From: an uncultured Bacteroidales bacterium
GTDB lineage: Bacteria; Bacteroidota; Bacteroidia; Bacteroidales; Paludibacteraceae
Length of the DNA: 64,000 bases
Direction: 5' to 3'
Assembly (NCBI GenBank): GCA_934728255.1
Contig: CAKVEC010000003.1
Coordinates: 124,001 to 188,000, forward strand
Made by a program: the position numbers and the translations under genes
Shown here: positions 35,494 through 45,036 of the stretch, one piece after another
Layout: each line of letters starts with the position of its first letter
Position numbering within the stretch: the first letter of the stretch is position 1
The notes under the pieces: model-generated
The model's input: only the letters and a program-made list of their open reading frames with translations
Told to the model about the DNA's origin: nothing
Database searches by the model: none

Positions 35494-35537
35494 CTTTCTA
35501 CGTCCTTTCTACGTCCTTTCTACGTCTTTTCTACGTA
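35494..35537. repeat. 11-bp repeat array (CTTTCTACGTC), copy 2
   Basis: Four units at 35494, 35505, 35516 and 35527 (the last TTTTCTACGTA). It is the reverse complement of the array at 11909-11936. It sits about 67 bp upstream of the giant gene's start, after the upstream gene's stop. Confidence 0.85.
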
Positions 35538-35575
35538 AAGGATAGCACGGAATATATATGTTAAAATAATAGAAT

Positions 35576-36511
35576 TTACATTTCCAAACAACGGCAAGGG
35601 TGGGCTTGGCGGGTCAGATTGAAGAGACACGTCCATTTGACACCCACCGTAAGTTGCGACCAAGTCTTACCTTGCAGGTTAGATTGTGTAAGCGGGTTGA
35701 ATATCAATAGATTGTGCATATCTTTCAGGGTGCTTTCATCGGGCGGTGTGGTGGGCATCTGCGAGTAATCGACCAGTGGTAGATTGTGGGTATAGGAAAT
35801 GGGGATATGGTACTCGGCATATACACCGAGACGCATTTCTACGCGGCGACTGCGGAGCGGTAGGCGGGCACCTGTCTCCACCATTGGCGCAATGCGCAGT
35901 GTGTGGTCCGTGTATGTTTGGCTGTAGGTGTACTCCTCTGCTGGGAAATAACCATACGTCGGCGCATTCTCTATGGTGTGGATAAAACGGGTATAGGTGC
36001 CGCTGGTGGAAAGCATGGTGGTGGTATGGTGCTTTGCCTGCACAGGGAAAGATACTTTTGCCCCGGCAAGGACGTACGCATAGTTGCCGATATACCCGCC
36101 GAAATAGACGGGAATGTTCACCGAGAGGACATGCTGGCGGTCGCGGTAGTCGGTATATTGATAGGTGTAGGTGATGTCATCGCCTTCGCGGTCGGTGCGG
36201 TTGAACGGATTGCAGAACGGTTCCGTCTTTTGCCATGTGTAGTGGTAGTCAACGCCTGCACCCAACCCGAAGAAAAATTGGTTCTTGCGCAGTTCGTAGG
36301 CAAGGTTGAACAATGCATTTCCACCCACTTGATCTTTGGAGAAAGAGGAGTTACCAGCAATAGACGTGAACGTGTTGCTTTCGCCTCCGCCTATCGAGAG
36401 AGCCAGGTAGTGGTTGACACGACCTGTGGAGTACTGTGCCGAGGCAGCAACGCTGACCAAGAGCAACAGAACGGATACTATGTGCGATTTAGTGTACAAT
36501 GATTCGAGCAA
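35576..36511 (-). CDS. Outer-membrane beta-barrel protein, 311 aa
   Basis: A hydrophobic export signal (VSVLLLLVSVAASAQ) is followed by alternating hydrophobic and polar strands ending in aromatic residues (HYLALSIGGGES, QFFFGLGAGVDYHY, YAYVLAGAKVSFP, MRLGVYAEYHIPISY, WSQLTVGVKWTCLFNL), the pattern of an 8-12-strand barrel. No ATG is available: the frame begins with TTG at 36511, or TTG at 36499, both inside the 3' end of the upstream T9SS gene, so translation is probably coupled. The C-terminal residues after the last strand are Cys-rich and short. It pairs with the preceding cargo gene as the barrel members do elsewhere in the window. Substrate or partner unknown. Confidence 0.82.
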   Translation of the reverse strand: MLESLYTKSHIVSVLLLLVSVAASAQYSTGRVNHYLALSIGGGESNTFTSIAGNSSFSKDQVGGNALFNLAYELRKNQFFFGLGAGVDYHYTWQKTEPFCNPFNRTDREGDDITYTYQYTDYRDRQHVLSVNIPVYFGGYIGNYAYVLAGAKVSFPVQAKHHTTTMLSTSGTYTRFIHTIENAPTYGYFPAEEYTYSQTYTDHTLRIAPMVETGARLPLRSRRVEMRLGVYAEYHIPISYTHNLPLVDYSQMPTTPPDESTLKDMHNLLIFNPLTQSNLQGKTWSQLTVGVKWTCLFNLTRQAHPCRCLEM

Positions 36512-39500
36512 TTATTTGTTGGGTATTCAATACAAAATAGAGTCCGCTGCGGGCGGGTGCAGGGCATGTCCAATGGGCATCTTGCGAGGAGTAGGACGCT
36601 ACGTGGTTGCCCAATACATCGACCAACGTGATAGCGGTCTCGCCTGCGATGTGTATGGTTTCGCCTGCGGAAACAAATGTGGGATATACTTTCCTGTCGG
36701 TTACGTTGTCTATGGGCGTTTTTCCACCGACATACGTAATCGGGCAGGTAGAGACAACCGTACCGTCCTCGCGGGTCAGCAAACAATAGTATTCATCGCC
36801 GAGGTGCTCATCACCAACCACTATATAGGAAGTTTCCGCTCCGAGAACGGGTGCACCGTTGCAGTACCATTGGTAGCCGATCCACGAGAAACCGCCGTTG
36901 TAGTCCGCATTGAGCAGGGCGATCAGGTCATTCTTCTGCTCGATGACCGAGGCAGCATAGCGTATGCGTGCTACGACACGGACAGGCTCCGTCGGGCACT
37001 CCGAGGAAAGGAAAGAGACCGTCAGCGGGTAGTCTTGCGGGGTGATGTCCTCCGTCAGCGGAATACGTATCTCCTCGTCGGGCATAAAGGTATAGACACT
37101 GTCTTTCCCTGTAGATACCCTGATGTTACCGGGATGTACCTCTACCGAATCCAACCGTCCCTGCTTGTGGTTGTAAGGGACGATCAGCGCGGGTTCGTCA
37201 GCGCAAAGCGAAATGGTATCTTGCACATCTATAATCAGTTTCGGATAGACCGTCAAATTGAGCGTGCGCAGGCTGTCGCAACCGGCAGCGGACACCAGTG
37301 CTTCGGTATATTGTCCTGCTGTGGTGTAGTCTTTCCCCTCGAAGGTATAGGTCTCTCCTTCGCAGATAGCGGCATCTACCGTGTCGGTTTTCTGCTTGTG
37401 AAAACGGACAATGATATGGCTCGCCGCATCACAGCCGTATTGGTTTTTCTCGTCGAATGTATAGATGGTGTCTTGGGTTACCTCCACCCCTGTAGGCAGT
37501 GTGTAACTTTCGCCCATACATTTGTCTATATGGGTGTCGTTGCCTGCACTCAGGTCGGGGAGTTCTATCTCTATCAAGGCGGTGTCTTGGCAGACGCCAT
37601 TGCTCATCGAGGCAATGGCTTTGGCGGTGAACTTGCCGCCCGAAGCGGGATATTCGTGCGTGAGCGTGCTTGCCGTAGAATGTACGAGCGGATAACCGTC
37701 ACCAAAGTCCCAAATCACATCCTCTACCGGTTCTTTTGATTCTGATAACGTTCCGTCTTTGCGGTTGATGAAATAGATATGTGATGTGTTGGTAAAGTCT
37801 ACGTAGTTGGTGCAGTTCTCCACGCGTGTCTGCCCCTTGACCTCCGCTATCGGGAAACGGGGGTTGGGGTTGGCAGTCAGTGTGTAGGAGCAGTGGTCGC
37901 CCATCTGCGAGATGACTTCCACAGCATAGATACAGGTGTCTTGCTTGTCGATATGCAACACGTTGCCGTCCACGTAAGGGAGATGCGAGGCATCATCGGT
38001 TATTAACGAGTCGTTAACCGCCCGCCTCCATTCGTAGTTGAATCCCTCCGGAGCATTGAAATGGTCGGTCTCAAAATCACCGCAGGCGATGCCCTCCAGG
38101 TCTCCGCTGCGGCACCCGATCGTGAAATAGGCATAGCCATAGTGCCCTGCCGGTTGGCAGTCTTTGGTGGTGAAACGGAACGTGAGCGTCTGCCCGACGT
38201 ATTTGCGCAGCGAGATAGAGAGCGTTGTCCAGTCTTTCCAGACAATGGTGTCGGTGCCGAGTTCGTTGTCATCCGGTTTCCAACGGTTCCAATCTTCCAC
38301 ACCTCCACCGGTGGAAGAACCGGCAAAGTTGGCACTGAAACACGTTGGCGGGGTTATCTGTTGTCCGCTTTGGTCATAGATACTCAGCAAAAACTGCGGA
38401 TCTTCATTAACGCCGTGTTCATCCACACCATGCCCCGGCATTTCCAGTACAACGGCATATTTGAGTTCCATAATGTCGCTCTGCCCCGCCTGCACGGTAT
38501 ATTTGTACTCGATAGCCTCTGCTTCTGCACCGTTTTTCCAGTTGCCCAAACGGACGGATGCAATCTCTCCGTCGGGGATGGTCTTGAGTTTGTTTTCGGT
38601 GCGCGGGTCGCTTTCGCCTTTTACGTAGTGGATCGTGTGGCGCGACTCCTTGTTGTTGTATCCCTTGTCTATGACACCTGTATGTTCATATGGTTTCTCG
38701 AAACTGCCATAGTAGCATGTGGCTTGCTCCAGATCCATATAATCCACACAGCGGTTGCCGGGTATCCAGATAAACTCGGCAGTACTCTCCCATTCGGAGA
38801 AACTGTCTTCGCCGCAAACCGAGCGCACGGAGAATACGTGATACCCTTCGGTAAAGGTCTTCAACTGCACCGAATTCTGCTGTATGGCATCATAGAATAC
38901 TACTTTCCCGTCCTCCATATTATAGTCCCGCACCTGATACACCCCGCTGCCTTTCGTCCATGACAGCGTGGCGGTGTTCTTGTCGTAAGCCGTGGTGTTG
39001 CCTTTGTTGTCCTTGGGGAACTCGGGCTTCTCGCAGTCTTCCGTATAGGGGGTAATGCGTATATTGTCTATACCGGCCGCAGGCAGGTTGGGAGCCGCTC
39101 CGTTCTTGGCACAGTTCCAAATAAAAACCAACTTGCCGTCTTGGTTATTGCTGTTGATGCCAAGTGTAAAACGGACAGACTGCCACGTGATAGAACCATA
39201 TAAGACACTGTCTCCGCCAATGCGGTATTGGTCTAATCGGTTGCTGTATCCGCCATTCGGATTGGAATTGGTAGCAACAGATTTGGGTACCCAAAAAATG
39301 ACAACCGAAGCATTCTTCAGCCCCAACGCCCGCCAGTCGAAATCCAGGAAATAGGTGCCTGTCTGCATATTCAGTTCGCGATATACCACTACCGACGAGG
39401 CATTTGCCGTGGTGTAAGACGAGGTGGCACCGCCGTCTGCAGATATATACAACCCATTCTGACCATTCTCACTGAAATTGCCCAAACTGCCTATATACCA

Positions 39501-39674
39501 TTGGTTTTCGCAGTTCTCACCCTGCGTGCCTGCATTGCGTACCCACTCAGTTCTCTCTTGCGCATCTTCAAAATCGCAATAATATGAGGTCAGTTGCGCC
39601 CGCATCGGCAATGCGCTCGCCAGCAGCACCCCCGCAAAGGCGATTACCCTATATATGATGTGGTTATTTGTCAT
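36489..39674 (-). CDS. T9SS-exported multidomain surface protein, 1061 aa
   Basis: The frame reaches a GTG at 39686; ATG 39674 (MTNNHIIYRV) is preferred. It has a signal peptide to about residue 27 and a jelly-roll-like N-terminal domain (YYCDFEDAQERTEWV, LDFDWRALGLKNASVVIFW). A long middle region has segments resembling lectin/adhesin folds. A PKD-like domain (VIWDFGDG ... HEYPASGGKFTAKAIA) follows, then CxGxxYxF repeats (ICEGETYTFEGKDYT, GCDSLRTLNLTVYP) and a T9SS type A sorting domain (KVYPTFVSAGETIHI, GLYFVLN). It is closely similar in layout to the protein at 41797-44976, so the two look like diverged duplicates. It overlaps the barrel gene downstream by 23 bp. Confidence 0.9.
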   Translation of the reverse strand: MTNNHIIYRVIAFAGVLLASALPMRAQLTSYYCDFEDAQERTEWVRNAGTQGENCENQWYIGSLGNFSENGQNGLYISADGGATSSYTTANASSVVVYRELNMQTGTYFLDFDWRALGLKNASVVIFWVPKSVATNSNPNGGYSNRLDQYRIGGDSVLYGSITWQSVRFTLGINSNNQDGKLVFIWNCAKNGAAPNLPAAGIDNIRITPYTEDCEKPEFPKDNKGNTTAYDKNTATLSWTKGSGVYQVRDYNMEDGKVVFYDAIQQNSVQLKTFTEGYHVFSVRSVCGEDSFSEWESTAEFIWIPGNRCVDYMDLEQATCYYGSFEKPYEHTGVIDKGYNNKESRHTIHYVKGESDPRTENKLKTIPDGEIASVRLGNWKNGAEAEAIEYKYTVQAGQSDIMELKYAVVLEMPGHGVDEHGVNEDPQFLLSIYDQSGQQITPPTCFSANFAGSSTGGGVEDWNRWKPDDNELGTDTIVWKDWTTLSISLRKYVGQTLTFRFTTKDCQPAGHYGYAYFTIGCRSGDLEGIACGDFETDHFNAPEGFNYEWRRAVNDSLITDDASHLPYVDGNVLHIDKQDTCIYAVEVISQMGDHCSYTLTANPNPRFPIAEVKGQTRVENCTNYVDFTNTSHIYFINRKDGTLSESKEPVEDVIWDFGDGYPLVHSTASTLTHEYPASGGKFTAKAIASMSNGVCQDTALIEIELPDLSAGNDTHIDKCMGESYTLPTGVEVTQDTIYTFDEKNQYGCDAASHIIVRFHKQKTDTVDAAICEGETYTFEGKDYTTAGQYTEALVSAAGCDSLRTLNLTVYPKLIIDVQDTISLCADEPALIVPYNHKQGRLDSVEVHPGNIRVSTGKDSVYTFMPDEEIRIPLTEDITPQDYPLTVSFLSSECPTEPVRVVARIRYAASVIEQKNDLIALLNADYNGGFSWIGYQWYCNGAPVLGAETSYIVVGDEHLGDEYYCLLTREDGTVVSTCPITYVGGKTPIDNVTDRKVYPTFVSAGETIHIAGETAITLVDVLGNHVASYSSQDAHWTCPAPARSGLYFVLNTQQIIARIIVH

Positions 39675-39739
39675 TATTAAATTCACTATTCCGCCGAATT
39701 AATGGTTAATTCGGGGATAATTATATGTTTTAGAACAGA

Positions 39740-39772
39740 AATTAACGGCTAATTATACGATAATTAACGTTC
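39740..39772. repeat. 33-bp AATTAACG repeat, copy 2
   Basis: Matches 41761-41793 at about 30 of 33 positions. Both copies begin 4-5 bp after the stop codon of a minus-strand gene. A looser copy overlaps the end of dxs at 9831-9864. Confidence 0.75.
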
Positions 39773-39776
39773 TGTA

Positions 39777-41663
39777 TCACTTCCCGTTCAGCACCGTAAT
39801 CTGTACACGGCGATTGTTCTGCCGTCCTTCTTCCGTGTCGTTGGTGTCAATCGGCTCGCTCTCGCCCTTGCCGTTGGTCTCGATACGGTCAGCGGCTATC
39901 CCGCGTTTCACCATCTCTGCCTTCACGCTTGCGGCACGTTTCTCTGACAGTACCTGGTTGTACATATCCGAACCTTGTGAGTCGGTATGTCCTGTAATCA
40001 AAATCCGCACATCGGGGTTCTCTGTCAGCATAGTGTACAGGCGTAGCAATTCCGGTTCGGACGATGGCAAGATGTCCGCTTTGTCGGTGGCGAAATACAT
40101 ATGTTTGAGCAACAGCGTCTTATGCACGATGTGTATCGGGCGCAGGTAGTAATGCACAGTGTCGGTCAGACGGCTGACCACCGCCGTGGTATCGTGGTAT
40201 CCGTTGGCGGAAAGCGTCATATCAAACACATCGCCATAGTGCAGCCCTGCTACCGCCGGTGTCTCTGTGCTGATAGTCAGCGTCTTGTTATGTCCGTCGG
40301 AGACGCGGCTCTTTAGTTGCATCGTCGCACCGATCAGTTGCTCCGTCTCCAAATTATGCACATAGCATACCCAGCGCGGCACCGGTATCAACTGAAAACG
40401 TACCGTATCCAGATCGGCGGTGTGCAGCACACGCAGTGTATCACCCATATAGTCGCTCGGTAGATAACCTGCCGCACGTGCCACCACTGTATAGGTCGAT
40501 TTGGCATAGCGTACTGCCGCCTTGCTGCCTTTGCCCATATTGCGCACCTTGGCTTTCTGCTTGGGTTTGTTGGTGTCTTTTACCTCCACGCTGGCTTGCG
40601 AAGTGGTCGGGTTTCCCAGTGTGTCGGTTACCACAAACACCATTCTCGGGTTCGGCACTCTCGGCTTGTTCACCTGCCATAGAGCCGTCAGTTTGACGCC
40701 CACAAGAAGTGAACTGACGCTCTTGTCTGCAAAACTCGATTGGTGCAGCGAACTAGTGTACAACTTTGCAGGGGTGACATCCGACTCGTAGGTACCGTCC
40801 AACGCTGCCAATGCCACACCATTGCCTGTGCGGGCGGAGAGAACCGGCATACCGTAGTCGATAAATATACCCAAACGGGTATGCCACGGATGGCGGCTTT
40901 CCTCGTTGGCGGTTTGCCAATCGGCGGGGAAAAACTCGTTCAGGTTAATGCCGAACTCCCCGGATAATGCTACATCCAGTCCCCATTTGATAGAACCTTT
41001 GCCCGGTCCGCTATATAGCGGGTGTTCCGCCAAAGCCCCTGTTTGCAGGTTGTGGGGAGGAATATCCGTCCAGTCTTCCAAGCCCATTTGTTCGGTTACC
41101 GAGGTCAGCAGATTACCACGCTGTTTCCACCTGCCGAAAAGCGTGTACCCCACTTTGGCACCTGCCATAAAATAGTATCGGTCGAAGTTCCCGCCAAAGA
41201 GTATCGGCACCATCAGTTGCCCTACGGTTTGCGTCTCGCGGAAATCTTGCAGTTGATAGTTTTGCATCATCGTCGCATAGTCACCGCGCCCGGTTTGAAA
41301 AGGCGAAAGCGTCATCCTGTCCTCCGAAGAAAAAAGACGCAGTTCAGATCCTGCTGAGAACATAAAACGTCCGTGGTGCAATTCGTAACCTACGCCGATC
41401 AATCCCCCTCCGCCACCGATGAAGCGTGAGTCAAAACTGCCCGTCTTGCTCAATCCTGCGTCGAAAGTGGCTGCGGAGTAGTTGTTCACCAATCCCGAGT
41501 ATCCGACACCGCCCCACATCGAGACAAAATGCAGGTCTTGAATCTTTGTGGTATGGTTCTTGCCTTTTGCCTTGGCGTTCTTGCTGTTGCGTGCCGGCGG
41601 TGCCGCCAACAACATAGTAGGCAACGCTATTACCAGCAACAATATATATAGTATGCGTTTCAT
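39777..41663 (-). CDS. Outer-membrane barrel plus OmpA-domain protein, 628 aa
   Basis: Start at ATG 41663 (MKRILYILLLVIALPTMLLA) rather than the in-frame ATG ten codons upstream, because it gives a normal signal peptide. After a basic linker (KNAKAKGKNHTT) come barrel-like strands to about residue 315 (FVSMWGGVGYSGLV, RFMFSAGSELRLF, YYFMAGAKVGYTLFG, WGLDVALSGEFGINL, FIDYGMPVLSA). Two or three Ig/PEGA-like beta units follow (residues about 330-500), then an OmpA C-terminal domain with YFATDKADILPSSEP, ILITGHTDSQGSDMYN and QNNRRVQITV. The OmpA part should hold peptidoglycan. It sits between two T9SS cargos in one run and may be their outer-membrane partner. Confidence 0.88.
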   Translation of the reverse strand: MKRILYILLLVIALPTMLLAAPPARNSKNAKAKGKNHTTKIQDLHFVSMWGGVGYSGLVNNYSAATFDAGLSKTGSFDSRFIGGGGGLIGVGYELHHGRFMFSAGSELRLFSSEDRMTLSPFQTGRGDYATMMQNYQLQDFRETQTVGQLMVPILFGGNFDRYYFMAGAKVGYTLFGRWKQRGNLLTSVTEQMGLEDWTDIPPHNLQTGALAEHPLYSGPGKGSIKWGLDVALSGEFGINLNEFFPADWQTANEESRHPWHTRLGIFIDYGMPVLSARTGNGVALAALDGTYESDVTPAKLYTSSLHQSSFADKSVSSLLVGVKLTALWQVNKPRVPNPRMVFVVTDTLGNPTTSQASVEVKDTNKPKQKAKVRNMGKGSKAAVRYAKSTYTVVARAAGYLPSDYMGDTLRVLHTADLDTVRFQLIPVPRWVCYVHNLETEQLIGATMQLKSRVSDGHNKTLTISTETPAVAGLHYGDVFDMTLSANGYHDTTAVVSRLTDTVHYYLRPIHIVHKTLLLKHMYFATDKADILPSSEPELLRLYTMLTENPDVRILITGHTDSQGSDMYNQVLSEKRAASVKAEMVKRGIAADRIETNGKGESEPIDTNDTEEGRQNNRRVQITVLNGK

Positions 41664-41760
41664 TTGTCTTTTGTTATCAACGTTAATTATCATGTAATTA
41701 ACCGTTAATTCGTTTTTGCATCAATCAGCCGAGCCTTTTTTATGGGCTTTAATGGAGAAA

Positions 41761-41793
41761 AATTAACGTCTAATTACACGTTAATTAACGTTC
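41761..41793. repeat. 33-bp AATTAACG repeat, copy 1
   Basis: AATTAACGTCTAATTACACG then TTAATTAACGTTC, just after the stop at 41797. It consists of short AT-rich inverted units (CGTTAATTAACG). Further partial units lie at 41680-41712. Confidence 0.75.
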
Positions 41794-41796
41794 CCT

Positions 41797-44700
41797 TTAT
41801 TCCACAACCACTCTGAATGGTTTGTCTCCGTCGGGTGTTGATACCACTATGATATACATTCCCCGTTCCACCGACAGCGGCAGAGTGTTGTTTCCTTCTT
41901 CCACTGAAGCGGTGAATACGGGTAGCCCCATCGTGTTGTACCCGCGCACTTGCGCTTTCTGCGGTACGGATACCACCACGCTTTGCCCGCTGCGGATATA
42001 TGACGGAGAGAGCGATACCGATCCCCCTTCTGTAACAGTCGGCACAAACACGCAACTCATCTCCTGTGTTCCGCCCGGCAGGGTTACCAGGCAGGTGTAG
42101 TAGTCGTCCGCCGACAAACCGCCTGCCTTGTAATAGTATGATTTGTTGGCACCTGCTATCGGTTCGCCGTTCTCGTACCATTGATATCCAGTGAATGTGC
42201 CTCCGCCCTCGTAATCCGCATTCATCAGCGAGATAACATCGTTCCAGCGTTGGAAAATCATATAGCGGCACATTCGGATCTCCTCACTTATGGAGCAACC
42301 GAAATCGTTGTAGAAATTCATCGTGTATATCCCGCCTCGCAGGCTGTCTAATGCCACCGACTCGGTATATTCCGTGCCATTGATGGTGAACCATGATACA
42401 TTCGAATACTCCGAAATGGTAACGTGTATATACCCATACAGGTGTGCGCTGTCCGCTTCCTGTGCTTCTATTATCGGCATCAACTCGGGCAGTACCGTTA
42501 CCTTGCGCAGCACCGTACTATCGCAGCCGTACCGGTTTGGCAATACCAGCCGCATCGTCCTCGATACATCCGTCCACAGGCTATCCAATCGCACCGTATC
42601 ACCATAGCAAACCGTCGTATCGGGCAGTTCGGTAATGTCTTGCGGATTTACGGTCAGATACAGCGTGTCGTTGGCATAGCAACCCGTTTCTGGGGCTTGT
42701 CCTTGGAAAGTGTATATGCCGCCCGAGGTGTACCGGTCGCCGTGCCAGTCCACCCAACTGCCATCGCAGATGGTGTCATACACTGCCTCCTGCGTGTCGC
42801 CGATACGCGGCACTGTTACTTCTATCGTCGTATCCGACATACAGGCCCCCTCGCCGATACCGTTCTTCGCCGTCAGGTGTACCCAGTGCTTCCCGCCTTC
42901 TGAGGGGAAAATGATATATCCCGGATTGGGGTCGGTGGTGTAGTCTTGTGCGCCGGTACTGAACTCCCATTCGTAGTTCTCACAACCCTCGTCGCGGTAC
43001 TCGATATGTTTCCCGTCTTCGTTCACCCATACATAACTCGTGTTGGTGATCGTATAGCGGTTTTCGCAGTTCTGCGGCGTATAAAACAGCCCGAACTCCG
43101 CCTGCGGCCAGCGGGCGGTGGTGTTGATGCTCAGTTCGAACCAACAGCCCGTGTTCTCTTTCGAGGTCAGTCGGCACGTCCAGTTCGTCGGGTCGGTCGA
43201 GCGTATATCTACTGCACGCTCTGTGGAACGCACCGTACCGTCGTCTGTACGCCATTCGTAGTTGAATCCGTCGGGGGCTACCACCTCCATCACATCTTTC
43301 CCGCAACCGGTATTCTTGATGTTGGCTGACTCGCAATCCAAAGTGAAATAGGCATATCCGTAGTGCGCCGACAGGAAGCAGTCGTAGGTCGCTACGCTGA
43401 TATACAGCGTCTGCCCCTCGTAATCGCTCAGGTTCAGTCCGAGGGTCGTCCAGTCTTTATATACTATGTCCGCATCCATAGTCTGTCCTTTGATGGTCTG
43501 CCAACCGGGGTCGTTGCTCAGCGGGTTCAGATCCACACGACCGCAGGTCGCATCCACCGGCTGCCCGTTTTCATCTTTTACCTCCAGTACAAACCGAGGC
43601 ATCTGGTCTTCGCTATGCCCTGTCGGATCTTGTAGCACTATCGCATACCGCAGCAGCAGTATCTCGCTGTTCTTGTCCACATAATACGGATAGGTTATCG
43701 CCTCCGTGCCGTTACCGGTCTCCCAGTTGCCCAAACGCACACTCGAGGTCTCGCCTCGTGGTACCATACGCAGTTTTCCGCCTGTGCGAGGGTCGGTCGC
43801 CGTCGTGTCCCACACCACTGTATGGCGCGATAGTATTGAGTTCGGACCTTGGTCTATCACCCCCGTTTTCTCAAAGGGCTGGTTTTTATTTATTTCATAT
43901 CCCTCCCCCGTGCTCGTGCCGTAAGTACAATGCGCCAACGTGGTATCGTGCAGGTTCGAGTAGTTGATGCAGTGCAGTTCGGGACAGAAAACCATAAAAT
44001 TGTTTACGTACGCATAAGGACTGTACACCGTGTCCTGTTTGCCTTGCGCATCGGTCTGTACGTCCATACTCCGCACACGGAAATCATAAACCCCCTCCTT
44101 CATATTCTGCAGCGTATAGGTGCTGCTGTTGTTTACCCAACGGTTCTTCCACGTACTCTCCCCTATACCGCGGTATTGGAACTGATACCGTGTCGCCACC
44201 GGACTCCATTCGAACACCACGTGGTCGCAGTTCTCTACCGTACCCGCAAAACCGGTCGGTATCGGGAACTTATTTTCCACTATCTGTATGTTGTCTATAG
44301 CACCGCTGATACCCTGTTGTATCGAGTCCGCCTCCGAGTTTAACCACGCAAACCACAGCCGAACATAGCGCACTTCGCCGTTCGACGGTTGTGTTACGTT
44401 CAAATTGAAGTTAGCCGTATTCCACGTCTCCGCACCGCTTGCCGGACCTACTGCCGGGTTCACCGCCGGCAATACGTCCGTTCCGCGTTGCAGCGTTACT
44501 TTGTTCGATTGAGCCGTCGGAGGCTGAATAAACGTGATATACCCCGCCGCCAACTGCATATGCGGACTGATATAATCGAAACTAACATAGTAGTTACCCG
44601 TCGGTAGTGCAAAATCACGGTACGCAAACTGCACATATTTCGGGTTACCGATAATCAATTCAATCTCCCCGGTCATCTGATTGATAAACAGATAGCGTTT

Positions 44701-44976
44701 GCCTACCTCCGAGTTCTGCCCCCCGCTATTTGACATATAAAGCCCCTTGTCGCCGCTGCTCCGCAACGCCTCGCCTACACACCATTGGTCAATAAGAGAG
44801 TCGGTATCATACACGCCAATACCGGGGTTGAGCACCCATTTGCTCAACTCGGTCGCTTCTGCGTCTTCAAACCCGAATTCGTAAGGTAATGTCTCGAATG
44901 TCTGTCCGTAGCCTGCTATCGCTATGCACAGTAATGCAATACTGCAATATATGCGAAATAAATGATGTTTTCTCAT
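41797..44976 (-). CDS. T9SS-exported multidomain surface protein, 1059 aa
   Basis: A signal peptide (residues 1-25, ending GYGQ) precedes an N-terminal adhesin/jelly-roll-like domain (YEFGFEDAEATELSKWV ... GNYYVSFDYISPH). A fibronectin-III-like segment (CDHVVFEWSPVATRYQFQYR) and a second lectin-like domain (LRYAIVLQDPTGHSEDQMPR ... LYISVATYDCFLSAHYGYAYF) follow. Next are a PKD-like part (YEWEFSTGAQDYTTDPNP), CxGxxxDxxG repeats (TICDGSWVDWHG, TVCYGDTVRLD) and a T9SS type A sorting domain (SLSPSYIRSGQSVVVSVPQK, GMYIIVVSTPDG). It is the first gene of a run transcribed from the promoter at 45004 and shares its layout with the protein at 36489. Confidence 0.9.
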   Translation of the reverse strand: MRKHHLFRIYCSIALLCIAIAGYGQTFETLPYEFGFEDAEATELSKWVLNPGIGVYDTDSLIDQWCVGEALRSSGDKGLYMSNSGGQNSEVGKRYLFINQMTGEIELIIGNPKYVQFAYRDFALPTGNYYVSFDYISPHMQLAAGYITFIQPPTAQSNKVTLQRGTDVLPAVNPAVGPASGAETWNTANFNLNVTQPSNGEVRYVRLWFAWLNSEADSIQQGISGAIDNIQIVENKFPIPTGFAGTVENCDHVVFEWSPVATRYQFQYRGIGESTWKNRWVNNSSTYTLQNMKEGVYDFRVRSMDVQTDAQGKQDTVYSPYAYVNNFMVFCPELHCINYSNLHDTTLAHCTYGTSTGEGYEINKNQPFEKTGVIDQGPNSILSRHTVVWDTTATDPRTGGKLRMVPRGETSSVRLGNWETGNGTEAITYPYYVDKNSEILLLRYAIVLQDPTGHSEDQMPRFVLEVKDENGQPVDATCGRVDLNPLSNDPGWQTIKGQTMDADIVYKDWTTLGLNLSDYEGQTLYISVATYDCFLSAHYGYAYFTLDCESANIKNTGCGKDVMEVVAPDGFNYEWRTDDGTVRSTERAVDIRSTDPTNWTCRLTSKENTGCWFELSINTTARWPQAEFGLFYTPQNCENRYTITNTSYVWVNEDGKHIEYRDEGCENYEWEFSTGAQDYTTDPNPGYIIFPSEGGKHWVHLTAKNGIGEGACMSDTTIEVTVPRIGDTQEAVYDTICDGSWVDWHGDRYTSGGIYTFQGQAPETGCYANDTLYLTVNPQDITELPDTTVCYGDTVRLDSLWTDVSRTMRLVLPNRYGCDSTVLRKVTVLPELMPIIEAQEADSAHLYGYIHVTISEYSNVSWFTINGTEYTESVALDSLRGGIYTMNFYNDFGCSISEEIRMCRYMIFQRWNDVISLMNADYEGGGTFTGYQWYENGEPIAGANKSYYYKAGGLSADDYYTCLVTLPGGTQEMSCVFVPTVTEGGSVSLSPSYIRSGQSVVVSVPQKAQVRGYNTMGLPVFTASVEEGNNTLPLSVERGMYIIVVSTPDGDKPFRVVVE

Positions 44977-45003
44977 CCTTTTTGTAGCCCTATAAAATGC
45001 GCT

Positions 45004-45036
45004 GCAAAGTTACGCAAAAAATGGCAATAATGCAAT
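45004..45036 (-). promoter_or_regulatory. Promoter of the surface-protein run
   Basis: On the minus strand ATTG (45033-45036, one mismatch to TTTG), 20 nt, TAACTTTGC (45004-45012), about 27 nt before ATG 44976. Confidence 0.75.

Noticed and set aside
24208..44976. Many long frames antisense to the surface-protein genes
   Set aside because: They are mirror frames of long coding regions with fixed codon bias; they lack start signals, domains and promoters.
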